DNA from: CAWCBG01 sp963793845
Lineage (GTDB): Bacteria > Acidobacteriota > Terriglobia > Terriglobales > Acidobacteriaceae
Assembly: GCA_963793845.1 (NCBI GenBank)
Contig: CAWCBG010000002.1
Coordinates: forward strand, 124,001-188,000
Length of the DNA stretch: 64,000 nucleotides
Direction of reading: 5' to 3'
Positions 34,220-43,392 of this stretch are shown here, piece after piece. The first letter of the stretch is position 1. Every line of letters begins with the position of its first letter. The notes beneath the pieces are model-generated. The model was not told the DNA's origin and did not search any database. It saw only the letters and a list, made by a program, of their open reading frames with translations. The translations under genes and the position numbers were made by a program.

Positions 34220-34929
34220 GCCCGCACTCCTCTCCGGCGCGCCAGGGTAGTGATGGTCTCAGCATCCTTGGTCATTTCCTCGACCGCCATGCCTTTTTCG
34301 GCAAGTGCACCGGTGGGGCATGCCTGAATGCACTTGCCGCAGTTGGTGCAACTGGTGGCTTCGCCCCACTTCTGGTTCAGGTCCGGAACCAGCCGGGAGT
34401 GAATGCCGCGTGAGCTGATGTCCCACACGTGTGCGCCTTCGATATCGGCGCAGACCCGGATGCAGCGCGTGCACAGGATGCAGCGGTTGTGATCGAGCAC
34501 GTAGCGCGGGTGTGACAGATCGACCGGCAGGCGCGGGAAGTTGTAAGCGAAGCGAACGTTAGTGATGCCCATGGCATACGCCATGGTCTGCAACTCGCAG
34601 TGTCCGTTGGAGACGCAGACCGCGCAGGTATGATTGCGCTCCACCAGCAGCAGTTCGACGGTGATGCGGCGGTAGCGGGCGAGCCGGGGTGAGTTGGTGG
34701 TGACCGACATCCCATCCTGCAGGGGGGTAGTGCAGGCGGGCAGCAGGCGATCGATGCCCGAGACCTCGACCATGCACAGGCGGCACGCGCCTACCGCTTT
34801 TAGTCCCTCCAGGTAACAGAGGGTGGGGATGGATTTCCCGCTGGCCAGCGCGGCTTCGAGGATGGTCTGTCCCTCCAGCGCATTCACCAGTTCGCCGTCG
34901 ATGCGGACCGAGATTTTCTTTTGCGGCAA
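34216..34929 (-). CDS. hoxU: Hydrogenase diaphorase iron-sulfur subunit (HoxU, NuoG N-terminal-like)
   Basis: In the 237-aa protein, residues of about 1-80 form a plant-type [2Fe-2S] ferredoxin domain (PTLCYLEGLKAVGACRLCMVE, then PACTTPL). The His/Cys-ligated [4Fe-4S] motif follows (HTCAVCVSNGHCELQ), and then two further clusters (NRCILCTRCIRVC and TSCTNCGKCIQACPTGAL). This is the NuoG/HoxU chain that links the flavin of HoxF to the hydrogenase half. It starts 16 bases after the hoxF stop and overlaps hoxY by four bases. Confidence 0.95.
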   Translation of the reverse strand: MPQKKISVRIDGELVNALEGQTILEAALASGKSIPTLCYLEGLKAVGACRLCMVEVSGIDRLLPACTTPLQDGMSVTTNSPRLARYRRITVELLLVERNHTCAVCVSNGHCELQTMAYAMGITNVRFAYNFPRLPVDLSHPRYVLDHNRCILCTRCIRVCADIEGAHVWDISSRGIHSRLVPDLNQKWGEATSCTNCGKCIQACPTGALAEKGMAVEEMTKDAETITTLARRRGVRA

Positions 34930-34945
34930 GACTCGTCTCCTCTTT

Positions 34946-37900
34946 CTAGCGCGACACCGCTGCTTTCACGTCGCAGCGCAAGCAACGGCAGGCCTCGTCC
35001 AGCGTCTCCTCGGCTGACAGACCGGCGACCACCTCGGCGACCGAGCGCGCACGTTGCGCCACCGGCAGAGTCGGAGGATGATGGCGGCGGCTCTCGCTTA
35101 CTTCCTTAGGCACAGTTTGCTCGTAGACGACCGGAGTGAACAGTTCGTCCCAGCGGTCGGTGTCCATGAGTTGCTTGTCGATGGAACGCGCCACCCGCTT
35201 TCCGTACGCCATGGCGTTGGACACGTTGGAAGCTCCGGTCACGACATCGCCGCCGGCATAAAAACGCGGACGGCTGGTCTCGAGCGAGAAGCGGTCGACC
35301 TCGATAGTGCCGTGCTCCTTGATCTGCAGACCGGAGGCCTTGGCGAAGTCGAGATCAACGGTTTCACCGACCGCCAGGATCACCGAATCGCATTCGAAGC
35401 GCTGTACCTCGTCGGTAGCGATCGGCTTGCGGCGGCCGGAGGTGTCGTACTCGCCCAGCCGGGTCTTCACGATTTCCAGCGCACGCACGTTGCCCTTGGC
35501 GTCGCCGATGATGCGGTGCGGCGCGGACAGGAACATGAAGCGGGTTCCCTCATCCTCGGCGGCAGCGGTCTCCTCTTCGATGGCCGGCATGTCCTTCCGT
35601 TCACGGCGATAGACGACCGTGACCTCGGCTCCCATACGCAGCGAGGTCCGAGCCGAATCGATAGCGGCATTGCCGCCGCCGATGACGACCACCTTCTTGC
35701 CGAGCTGCACAGGATCGCCTTTAGCCACCGACTCCAGCAGCGGCAGCGCAGGATAGACGCCTTTCAGTTCCGTACCCGACAGGTAGACCCAAGATTCCTT
35801 CCAGGTTCCGATGGCGAGGAAGACCGAGTCGTAGCGCTCGTCCAGTTCGTTCAGCGAGATGTCGGTTCCAACCCGGGTGTTGAGCGCAAACTTCACGCCC
35901 AGCCGCTCGATCAGTTCGATCTCACGGCTCAACACGGACTTCGGCAGGCGATACTCCGGAAGCGCGAAGCGCAGCATGCCTCCCGGCGCAGACAACGGAT
36001 CGTAGACGATCACATCATGGCCGAAGAGGGCCAGATAGAAGGCCGCCGAGAGACCCGTCGGCCCCGCTCCCACGATAGCGACCTTGCGGCCCGTGGCTTC
36101 CAGCCTGTGCGAGGATATGCGAGTTACTGCCTTGTCGAAATTATCAGACAGCAGAATCGCGTCGCCGATGAAACGATGCACATCGCGCATATTGACGGAT
36201 TCGTCGATGGTCTGGCGGCGGCAGCGCTTGTCGCAGGGATGCTGGCACACTCGCCCGGTGGAACTGGGCAGAGGGTTGTCCATAATGACGGAGTCGAAGG
36301 CGTCCTCCAGCCGGTCTTCTTTATAGAGCTGCAGGAAGCGTGGGATGTTCATGTGCAGCGGACAACTGTTTTCGCAGGGCGAGAGCGCCAGTTCTTCGCA
36401 GACACCGGCCTGGCAGCGCCGCGAGACGATGTGATCCTCAAACTCCTGGCGAAAGTGCCGCATGGTGGTAAGCACCGGGTTGGGCGCGGTCTGGCCCAGG
36501 CCGCAGAGCGAGCAGTCGCGGATGTAGCGGTTCAGTTCGTCGAGGGTGTCTAGATGGCCCATGCGGCCAGCGCCGGCGGTGATGCGGTTGAGAATGCGCA
36601 ACTCTTTGTTAAGCCCGACCCTGCAGGGCACGCACTTGCCGCACGATTCGCCGTTGGTGAACTCGACGAAGTAGCGCGCGACGTCAACCATGCAGTTGTC
36701 TTCGTCCATCACCACCATGCCGCCGGAGCCCATGATCGAGCCGAGTTGCGCCAGGCTCTCGTAGTCAACGGCGGTGTCGAACATCTCGTGCGGGATGGTT
36801 CCGCCCGACGGGCCACCGGTCTGGACGGCTTTGATCTCGCGGCCCGGCACGCCGCCCTCCCCGATGTCGTAGATAAAGGTCTTGAGCGGCGTTCCCAGCG
36901 GCATCTCCACCAGTCCGGTGTTGTTGATCTTTCCCACCAGAGAGAAAACCTTGGTGCCCGAACTCTTGGCGCTTCCGGTCTCGGTGAACCACGCCGGACC
37001 CTTGGTGATAATGGGCGCGATGTTGTACCAAGTCTCGACGTTGTTGATGTTGCTGGGCTTGCCCCACAGCCCCTTCTGCGCGGGGAAAGGCGGGCGCGGA
37101 CGAGGCCGTCCGGCTTCGCCTTCCAGAGAGGCGATCAGTGCGGTCTCTTCGCCGCAGACGAAGGCTCCAGCGCCTTCGACCAGCTCAATGTCGATCTTGA
37201 AGCCGCGTCCCAGGATGTTTTCGCCTAAGATGCCGTACTCGCGGGCCTGCTCCAAAGCACGGTTCAGGCGATGCACCGCCAGCGGATATTCCGCGCGTAC
37301 ATAAATGATGCCCTGGGTCGCGCCCATGACGTAGCCGCCGATGATCATGCCTTCGAGCATGGCGTGAGGGTCGCTCTCCAGTTCGTTGCGGTTCATGTAA
37401 GCGCCGGGGTCGCCTTCGTCCGCATTGCAGATGATGAACTTCTGATCGGATTTGGCCTTGGCCAGGAACTCCCACTTGTTGCCGGTGAGGTAGCCCGCGC
37501 CACCACGGCCGCGCAGCTTGGAAGCCTTGATCTGCTCGATCACGCTTTCCGGCTTGCCATCGATCAGCGTTTTGTAGAGTGCCTGATAGCCGCCGACGGC
37601 GATGTATTCCTCGATGTCATCAGGATTGATCAGCCCGCAGTTGCGCAGCACGATCTTCTTCTGACCCTTGAAGAAGGGCACCTCGTTCCACGAGCGTACT
37701 TCGGGATAGCCCTGGCCGTAGCGGACGTAGCCGGTAATGTGGTCCCACTCTTCGATTTTGCAGAAGATCAGGTCAGGTGGAACGTTTCCCGCCGAAACAT
37801 CGTGCAAAATGCGCCCGGCATCGTTGGCCTGCACTTGCCGCAGGATGAGCAGCGGACTGCCGGGAATGCGCACGCTGACCAGCGGCTCCTGGTAGCAGGA

Positions 37901-38104
37901 GCCAAAGCAGCCGACTCCGGCCAGGTAGATGTTCATGCCGCTGCGTTCGATGGCCTCGATGAAGGCGTGGTAGAGGCCTTCTGCGCCGTTACCGCGGCCG
38001 CAGGTGCCCATGCCAATGGCAATGCGGGGAACAGACGGCACCAGCTTGTTCATCCCTGATTCGCGGACCGCGTTGAAGGTGCCGATGTCTTCGATGCGCG
38101 GCAT
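34946..38104 (-). CDS. hoxF: HoxF (NuoF-like) diaphorase fused to a GltD/NfnB-like FAD-NADP(H) oxidoreductase
   Basis: This 1052-aa fusion starts at ATG 38104 in a TGATG junction with hoxE. About 1-110 is a thioredoxin-like [2Fe-2S] domain (GTCGRGNG, VGCFGSC). About 140-480 is NuoF, with the FMN/NADH loop KLRGRGGAGYLTGNKWEF, ADEGDPGAYMNR and GAFVCGEETALIASLEG. Near 490, ESCGKCVPCRVG is the N3-type cluster. About 560-660 is a dihydropyrimidine-dehydrogenase-type [4Fe-4S] domain (CENSCPLHMNIP, CQHPCDKRC). About 680-1040 is a GltD/NfnB flavoprotein with FAD site VAIVGAGPTGLSAAFYLAL and a second site GGGNAAIDSARTS followed by VVYRRER, arginines expected to hold NADPH phosphate. Ordinary HoxF is about 530-600 aa. 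This architecture suggests dual NAD/NADP use or flavin-based bifurcation. Confidence 0.93.
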   Translation of the reverse strand: MPRIEDIGTFNAVRESGMNKLVPSVPRIAIGMGTCGRGNGAEGLYHAFIEAIERSGMNIYLAGVGCFGSCYQEPLVSVRIPGSPLLILRQVQANDAGRILHDVSAGNVPPDLIFCKIEEWDHITGYVRYGQGYPEVRSWNEVPFFKGQKKIVLRNCGLINPDDIEEYIAVGGYQALYKTLIDGKPESVIEQIKASKLRGRGGAGYLTGNKWEFLAKAKSDQKFIICNADEGDPGAYMNRNELESDPHAMLEGMIIGGYVMGATQGIIYVRAEYPLAVHRLNRALEQAREYGILGENILGRGFKIDIELVEGAGAFVCGEETALIASLEGEAGRPRPRPPFPAQKGLWGKPSNINNVETWYNIAPIITKGPAWFTETGSAKSSGTKVFSLVGKINNTGLVEMPLGTPLKTFIYDIGEGGVPGREIKAVQTGGPSGGTIPHEMFDTAVDYESLAQLGSIMGSGGMVVMDEDNCMVDVARYFVEFTNGESCGKCVPCRVGLNKELRILNRITAGAGRMGHLDTLDELNRYIRDCSLCGLGQTAPNPVLTTMRHFRQEFEDHIVSRRCQAGVCEELALSPCENSCPLHMNIPRFLQLYKEDRLEDAFDSVIMDNPLPSSTGRVCQHPCDKRCRRQTIDESVNMRDVHRFIGDAILLSDNFDKAVTRISSHRLEATGRKVAIVGAGPTGLSAAFYLALFGHDVIVYDPLSAPGGMLRFALPEYRLPKSVLSREIELIERLGVKFALNTRVGTDISLNELDERYDSVFLAIGTWKESWVYLSGTELKGVYPALPLLESVAKGDPVQLGKKVVVIGGGNAAIDSARTSLRMGAEVTVVYRRERKDMPAIEEETAAAEDEGTRFMFLSAPHRIIGDAKGNVRALEIVKTRLGEYDTSGRRKPIATDEVQRFECDSVILAVGETVDLDFAKASGLQIKEHGTIEVDRFSLETSRPRFYAGGDVVTGASNVSNAMAYGKRVARSIDKQLMDTDRWDELFTPVVYEQTVPKEVSESRRHHPPTLPVAQRARSVAEVVAGLSAEETLDEACRCLRCDVKAAVSR

Positions 38105-38637
38105 CACTCACTCTCCCGTTCCAGCGCGCGCACGTCGCGCTGCAGGGTCTGTTCGTTCACGTGGCCGCAAATGCGGTGATCGATCTCGACCACGGGCGCC
38201 AGCGCGCACTGCCCGAAGCAGGCCACGGTGCGAATGGTGTATTTGCTGTCGCCGGTAGTGAGCGCCAGCTTGTCGGAATCGGTGGGCTGCTCACCATCGT
38301 CGATGCCCAGGCCAAGCTCCAACCGCAGGCTCTCCAGCAGCTTGCGCGAGTTGCGGGTGTGACAGGCGGTGCCGCGGCAGATGCAGATAGTGTGATCGCC
38401 CTGCGGTTGCAGGTTGAACAGCGCGTAGAAAGTGGCCACGCTGTAAATGCGCGACAGCGGGATCTCCATCCGGGCGGCGATATAGCGCAGCGTCTCCTCC
38501 GGCAAATACTTATGGGCGTTATGGTCCTGCACCGCTTCGAGAATGCCGAGCAGGGCGCCGGGGCGTCCGGTTTGTTGGGCGATAACCTGATCAATGAAGG
38601 CGTGTTCGCCATGGTTCGGAATGGTCTGGGCGGGCAT
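38104..38637 (-). CDS. hoxE: Hydrogenase diaphorase subunit HoxE (NuoE-like)
   Basis: This 177-aa thioredoxin-like [2Fe-2S] protein has YLPEETLRYIAARMEIPLSRIYSVATFYALF, then cluster ligands ICRGTACH and VACFGQCALAP (four Cys in the NuoE pattern). It is the first gene of the hox operon. I prefer ATG 38637 (GGAGCGTGCTGCAA upstream, MPAQTIPNHG) to the longer frame from 38676. Its stop overlaps the hoxF start. Confidence 0.93.
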   Translation of the reverse strand: MPAQTIPNHGEHAFIDQVIAQQTGRPGALLGILEAVQDHNAHKYLPEETLRYIAARMEIPLSRIYSVATFYALFNLQPQGDHTICICRGTACHTRNSRKLLESLRLELGLGIDDGEQPTDSDKLALTTGDSKYTIRTVACFGQCALAPVVEIDHRICGHVNEQTLQRDVRALERESE

Positions 38638-38941
38638 TTGCAGCACGCTCCTTTCCCCAGGAAGAGAACGGCACAATTGCGCGAAGCTTCAATGCGAGCT
38701 TCGTGACTTCCGGATCGAGGGGAGCGACGGCTCGATCGCGATCGATCCGGCCTGTTCTGACTACAGCTTCGGCCTATCGTTGCAATGCCGCAGTGAGGCG
38801 GGTCACGTCGAAAGGTGACTGGCGGCCCTGAAGCGCTGGTGGGACGGCTGCGAATAGGGGAATGTATTATCGGAGGACTGCTTATTCATTTGGGGAAACG
38901 TGCCGAATTAGGCCCGCACAATCTGGGAGAGAGATAAAAGG
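38638..38941. other. Divergent promoter region, hox operon versus S9 peptidase gene
   Basis: This region of about 300 bases lies between hoxE and the peptidase. A palindromic stretch GATCGATCGCGATCGA (read on the minus strand, near 38735-38750) and the inverted pair GAAGCTTC/GAGCTTCGTGAC are visible, but I cannot assign a promoter class. No -24/-12 element was seen. Confidence 0.35.
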
Positions 38942-40990
38942 ATGGCTGCAAGCTCCGATCTGACCTTGCAATTCAACCCCCACGCGCAATCGAGTAAGTC
39001 TGCCGGTTTTTCAATTCGTCTGGCAATGCTTCTCCTGCTAAGTGGCCTGGCTACCGCTGTGGCGCAGAATAGCGCCACAGCCGCGCCGCAGAACGCAACC
39101 GCGGACCGCGCTGCCGTCGTGCTGGCAAGCATGCCAAAAGCCAAGCGCTTCGACCAGGCGGAGATTTCGCCCGACGGATACCTGGTGGCGTGGATCGCCG
39201 ACAGCAAAGTCCATATCGAGCGAGTCGATGCAATGCGTGGCGCAACTGGGATCGACGTGCCGGTGCCGGAAGGCCTCGAAGCCCGCGAACTAGCGTGGGC
39301 GCCCGACAGTAAGAAGATCGCTTTGATTGCCGATGAGAAGGGCGAGACGCCCGCCTCGCAAGTCTGGCTGGAAGAGCCGTGGAGCAAAGGAGTCCACAAG
39401 CTCGCAAGTCTGAAGGGCTACGTATCGACCCTGCGGTTCTCTCCCGACGGCAACACGCTCGCCACGTTGTTCATCGAGAACATGCCGCGCAAAGCCGGAC
39501 CGCTGGTTCCCATGACTCCGCCGTCCGGTGTGATTGAAGAGAAGTTCTACGAGCAGCGCATCGCCACTATTGACCTTGCGTCGGGTGCGGTGAAGCAGGT
39601 TTCACCGGCTGATCTTTATGTCTATGAGTACGACTGGGCGCCGGATGGCAAGCGCTGGGTAGTCAGCGCGGCCAACGGATCGGGCGACAACAACTGGTGG
39701 ATCGCGCGGTTGTACATCATGGATGCGGCCAGTGGCAGCCTGCACGAGCTCGCCAATCCGAAGCTTCAGATCGCAGTGCCAAAGTTTTCACCCGACGGAA
39801 AGAACATCGCGTACATCAGCGGCATCATGAGCGACCAGGGTTCGACCGGCGGCGATATTTTTGTCGTGCCGGCTGCCGGTGGCGAGTCGCGAAACGTAAC
39901 TCCCGGGCTGAAGGCTTCCGCCACGTGGCTGACCTGGACGGCGCCTGACGAGATACTTTTCACCGAGAACATTGACGGCAACTCCGGCATTGCGACAGTC
40001 GCGCCGGCGAGCGCCGCCCTACAGCAGATATGGAGTGGTCCGGAGATGCTCTCCGCCGATGGCTGGGGCATCCAGATTTCTCTGGCGCAGGATGGAAAGA
40101 CTTCCGCCGTAGTGCGCCAGTCGCTAACTTCACCGCCGCAGTTATTCGCCGGACCCATCGGCAAGTGGTCCCCGGTTGGCTCCTTGAATGCCGACGTGAA
40201 GCCCGCGTGGGGCGAGGCCCGCAATGTTCACTGGATGAACGACGGCATGCGCATCCAGGGCTGGTTACTGCTGCCGAAAGACTACGATGCGAGCAAGAAG
40301 TATCCGCTGGTGGTGACGGTGCATGGTGGGCCGTCGGCGGCCTGCACATCGAGATGGTCGACGGCAAATGGCGCGGCTTCGGCTATGGGATGGTTTGTGC
40401 TCTGTCCGAATCCACGAGGAAGTTACGGACAAGGTGAGGCCTTTACCCAGGGCAATGTGAAGGACTTTGGCGGCGGCGATTTCCGCGACATTATGGCGGG
40501 CATCGATGCGTTGGCCAAGGAGTACCCAATCGACCTGAATCGGCTGGGCATTCATGGACACAGCTACGGTGGCTACATGACGATGTGGGCCGAGACCCAG
40601 ACCAACCGCTTCACGGCCGCAGTTGCCGGAGCCGGACTGTCGGACTGGCTGAGCTATTACGGCGAAAACGATATCGACGCCTGGATGGTGCCGTTCTTCG
40701 GCGCCTCGGTATATGACGATCCGGCAGTGTATGCCAGGAGTTCTCCCATCGAGTTCGTGAAGAAGGTTAAGACCCCGACCCTGATCCTAGTAGGCGACCG
40801 TGACGGGGAGGTTCCCGCCCCGCAATCGTTCGAATGGTGGCACGCGCTGAAGACTCTCGGTGTTCCGGTGGAATTCGTGGTGTATCCGAATGAGGGGCAT
40901 GCCATCTCGCAGCCAGAGCATCGCCACGATTACGAGCTCCGCACGCTGGAATGGTTCGAAAAGTGGTTTGCCGCGGCCGGGAAGCATTGA
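38942..40990 (+). CDS. Exported S9-family prolyl oligopeptidase-like peptidase
   Basis: This 682-aa protein starts at ATG 38942 (GGGAGAGAGATAAAAGG upstream) and has a signal-anchor-type N-terminus (IRLAMLLLLSGLATAVAQ). Residues of about 55-420 form a WD40-like/beta-propeller with repeated sequences such as FSPDGNTLA, DWAPDGKRWV and FSPDGKNIAYIS. The C-terminal alpha/beta-hydrolase domain carries the nucleophile in GHSYGGYM, the Asp in GDRDGEVP and the His in NEGHAIS. Such enzymes cleave short proline-containing or other peptides, with the propeller filtering substrates. It is likely periplasmic and involved in peptide scavenging, in keeping with many acidobacterial S9 paralogues. Confidence 0.93.
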   Translation: MAASSDLTLQFNPHAQSSKSAGFSIRLAMLLLLSGLATAVAQNSATAAPQNATADRAAVVLASMPKAKRFDQAEISPDGYLVAWIADSKVHIERVDAMRGATGIDVPVPEGLEARELAWAPDSKKIALIADEKGETPASQVWLEEPWSKGVHKLASLKGYVSTLRFSPDGNTLATLFIENMPRKAGPLVPMTPPSGVIEEKFYEQRIATIDLASGAVKQVSPADLYVYEYDWAPDGKRWVVSAANGSGDNNWWIARLYIMDAASGSLHELANPKLQIAVPKFSPDGKNIAYISGIMSDQGSTGGDIFVVPAAGGESRNVTPGLKASATWLTWTAPDEILFTENIDGNSGIATVAPASAALQQIWSGPEMLSADGWGIQISLAQDGKTSAVVRQSLTSPPQLFAGPIGKWSPVGSLNADVKPAWGEARNVHWMNDGMRIQGWLLLPKDYDASKKYPLVVTVHGGPSAACTSRWSTANGAASAMGWFVLCPNPRGSYGQGEAFTQGNVKDFGGGDFRDIMAGIDALAKEYPIDLNRLGIHGHSYGGYMTMWAETQTNRFTAAVAGAGLSDWLSYYGENDIDAWMVPFFGASVYDDPAVYARSSPIEFVKKVKTPTLILVGDRDGEVPAPQSFEWWHALKTLGVPVEFVVYPNEGHAISQPEHRHDYELRTLEWFEKWFAAAGKH

Positions 40991-41273
40991 GGCCGACTCG
41001 CCTTCGTGGGCAACAATTCGTAAGCGCGAGGGTTCGCAGAAACTTGCTTGGGGGGCTCACCAGAGTCCCCGGGCGAATCAGCAACAGGCTCTGGCAAGCC
41101 TGCCTAGTACTTGACCCTACTAGCCATCACGCCCTAAACAGGATAGCTTTAATGGCGAAAACAGAAAATCCCTGCAATTTCACCCTGAGTTCTCGGCGAT
41201 GAGTCGGAGCTCTGTAGTTTGCGATCTGCAAGGCATAAACTGTAAAGACTGTGCAAATGAGGTAAACGAGCCA

Positions 41274-41882
41274 ATGAACACGAAATTGCAGATACGGAAA
41301 CTTAACTTAATGGCAGTCCTGGCGGTTCTTGCCGGCGGTATGGTGGTTATTGCCACCGCACACGCCCAAGAGGCGAATCCCGGCATCGATCTGCCGCAGC
41401 AATATTCGGCCACGGCCGTCGGCCAGGCCGGGGCAGTGGCCGGCAAGACCTTCGGGGTTACGATCTTTCTTACAGGACTCACAGCCGACGCGGAACGTCA
41501 GGAGTTGCTGGCCACGCTCAAGAGCAAGGGCCAGGACGGTTTGGTGAGCGCCCTGGAAAAGGCCAATGACGTAGGCAGAGTTGCGCCAGTCGGTTCTGTC
41601 GGAAGCGGTTTCCGCTACGCCCGAGCCCAGAAAACGCCTGACGGCGGCTGGCACATCACGCTGGCGACCAATCGCCCGATCTCGTTCGGCGAAGCTTACA
41701 ACTCCACCCGGTCGACGCAATACCCAATCGGAATTGTCACCCTGAGCGTCGACAAGGATGGTAAGGGCACAGGCTTGCTGTACGGGGCATGCAAGGTCAA
41801 GTTCAACAAGCAGGGCGAGATGGTGATCGAGAACTATGGACAGAAGCCTTTCCGTCTTGCCAACGTCCGGCGACAAAAATGA
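41274..41882 (+). CDS. Exported hypothetical protein (202 aa)
   Basis: ATG 41274 starts a signal peptide (LNLMAVLAVLAGGMVVIATAHAQ); an upstream start at 41199 would put 25 residues in front of it. The mature protein has GFRYARAQKTPDGGWHITLATNRPIS-like and GIVTLSVDKDGKGTGLLYGACKVKF segments that look like a beta-sandwich or lipocalin-type fold. I have seen similar sequences annotated only as hypothetical in acidobacteria. A single gene; the DUF3300 gene follows on the same strand after about 150 bases. Confidence 0.7.
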   Translation: MNTKLQIRKLNLMAVLAVLAGGMVVIATAHAQEANPGIDLPQQYSATAVGQAGAVAGKTFGVTIFLTGLTADAERQELLATLKSKGQDGLVSALEKANDVGRVAPVGSVGSGFRYARAQKTPDGGWHITLATNRPISFGEAYNSTRSTQYPIGIVTLSVDKDGKGTGLLYGACKVKFNKQGEMVIENYGQKPFRLANVRRQK

Positions 41883-42035
41883 TGCCAGAAATTTAGAATG
41901 ACCGTCTCAGCCGCGTAGGCGGTGAAAGAGTGTGAAACCCGGTGCGAAAATTCGCTGTGTGCGTCGCAGCAGAGTTTCATTTTGGAACACGCGACAATGA
42001 GAAAGTGAAAAGTGAGTGGTAGATCGGAGCGATCC

Positions 42036-43331
42036 ATGGTGTTCATGAGGCAGGTACTGGCATTCGTTCTAACGTTTGGGATGCTGGTGGTAACGTCTCC
42101 CGTTGAGGCCGCAGCTATGTGGGGCGGCAGTCCTCCGCAACAACAACCGGCAGGCGGCGAAGATCAGCAGGCCGCCAATCTCTCAGCCAAAGACCTCGAC
42201 AACCTGGTGGCGCCGATTGCCCTGTATCCAGACGCGCTGGTGGCGCAGATCCTGGGCGGCGCGACCTATCCTGACCAGATCGTCGAAGCCAATCGTTTCG
42301 TTCAGGCCAACAAGAACCTGAGCGCCAGCGATTTGATGAACAAGGTAAACGCTCAGTCGTGGGATCCCAGCGTCAAGGCACTGACCCAGTTTCCCTCGGT
42401 GCTGGACAATATGTCGCAGAACCTGTCGTGGACTTCAGCGCTGGGAGAAGCCGCCTATTACCAGCAGGCAGATGTCCTGGCGGCGGTGCAGCGGCTGCGC
42501 AAAGAGGCCAAGGCGGCAGGTAATCTGAAGACCACCTCACAGCAGACGGTGGTGCAACAGGATCCGCAGACCATCATCATTCAGCCGGCAAATCCACAGG
42601 TCGTGTACGTGCCCACCTACAATCCGACGGTGGTCTATGGCACGCCCTACTATCCACCGGGATACAGCACAGCCGCGCTGGTTACCACTGGCGTGATTGC
42701 GTTTGGCGTGGGCATGGCGATTGGCGCCAGCATGAATAACAGTTGCTGCGGCTGGGGCTGGAACTCGTGGGGCTGTGGCTGGCATGGCGGGTCAATTAAC
42801 TATCAGAAGAACGTGTACGTCTCCCGCAGCAATGTCTATGCCAATGGAGGCCGCTACAATGGCGGGAATTACAACCGTCCGGTCCACTACGGAAACAACA
42901 ACGTCAACAACTCCGGTAATCGCAACACCAACATCAGCGGGAACACGGTCAACGTCAACACCGGCAACAAGAATACCTACGGGAGCAATCGGTCGAACAC
43001 CACCAATAACGCTAACGTAAACAATCGGTCGAACAACAACGTCAACAACCGCCCGAACAATGCTCAAGCCAACAACCGGCAACCCAACGGGAACGCAGGG
43101 GCAAACCGCGGTGGTAATGCCTCGACCCGCCAGGCTTCGGCCGCCGATCGCGGCTATGGAAAAAGTCCCTCAACCGGCACCAAGAGTAACGCCCTCAGCG
43201 GCTACGGCTCGGGAGGAACCACCCGCGCCCAGAGCGATCGCGGCCGCCAGAGCGTCAGCGGCGGAGGCGGAGGAAAGCAGGCACCCGCGGCGCGCCAGGC
43301 TCCCGCAAAAGGGGGAGCCCGAAAGCGGTAG
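42036..43331 (+). CDS. DUF3300 exported protein with Asn/Gly-rich low-complexity tail
   Basis: I chose ATG 42036 (GGAG six bases upstream); GTG 42012 is possible. After a signal peptide, residues of about 50-200 match DUF3300: LVAPIALYPDALVAQILGGA, YPDQIVEANRF, WDPSVKALTQFPSVLDNM, then QVVYVPTYNPTVVYG. A glycine-rich hydrophobic segment follows (TTGVIAFGVGMAIGAS), with the Cys/Trp-rich motif SCCGWGWNSWGCGWHGG. The last 160 residues are dominated by Asn, Gly, Ser and Thr in short repeats (NNVNN, NRSN, NTN types), then Arg/Lys/Gln. The tail is probably disordered and may be adhesive or phase-separating. It is paired with the DUF2950 gene 61 bases downstream, a recurrent arrangement of unknown function. 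Confidence 0.88.
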   Translation: MVFMRQVLAFVLTFGMLVVTSPVEAAAMWGGSPPQQQPAGGEDQQAANLSAKDLDNLVAPIALYPDALVAQILGGATYPDQIVEANRFVQANKNLSASDLMNKVNAQSWDPSVKALTQFPSVLDNMSQNLSWTSALGEAAYYQQADVLAAVQRLRKEAKAAGNLKTTSQQTVVQQDPQTIIIQPANPQVVYVPTYNPTVVYGTPYYPPGYSTAALVTTGVIAFGVGMAIGASMNNSCCGWGWNSWGCGWHGGSINYQKNVYVSRSNVYANGGRYNGGNYNRPVHYGNNNVNNSGNRNTNISGNTVNVNTGNKNTYGSNRSNTTNNANVNNRSNNNVNNRPNNAQANNRQPNGNAGANRGGNASTRQASAADRGYGKSPSTGTKSNALSGYGSGGTTRAQSDRGRQSVSGGGGGKQAPAARQAPAKGGARKR

Positions 43332-43392
43332 CTGCCTGACTCGGGAGACGGATGAATTGAACTCTAACGATCGATTGCCGGATGGAGGCTGG

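Noticed and set aside
32898..34250. 450-aa plus-strand ORF across hoxH/hoxY
   Set aside because: The minus strand encodes unmistakable hydrogenase subunits; the plus-strand product lacks any motif and crosses two gene boundaries.
35054..36553. 499-aa plus-strand ORF opposite the hoxF fusion
   Set aside because: Shadow ORF; the coding strand contains FAD, NADP and Fe-S motifs in the same region.
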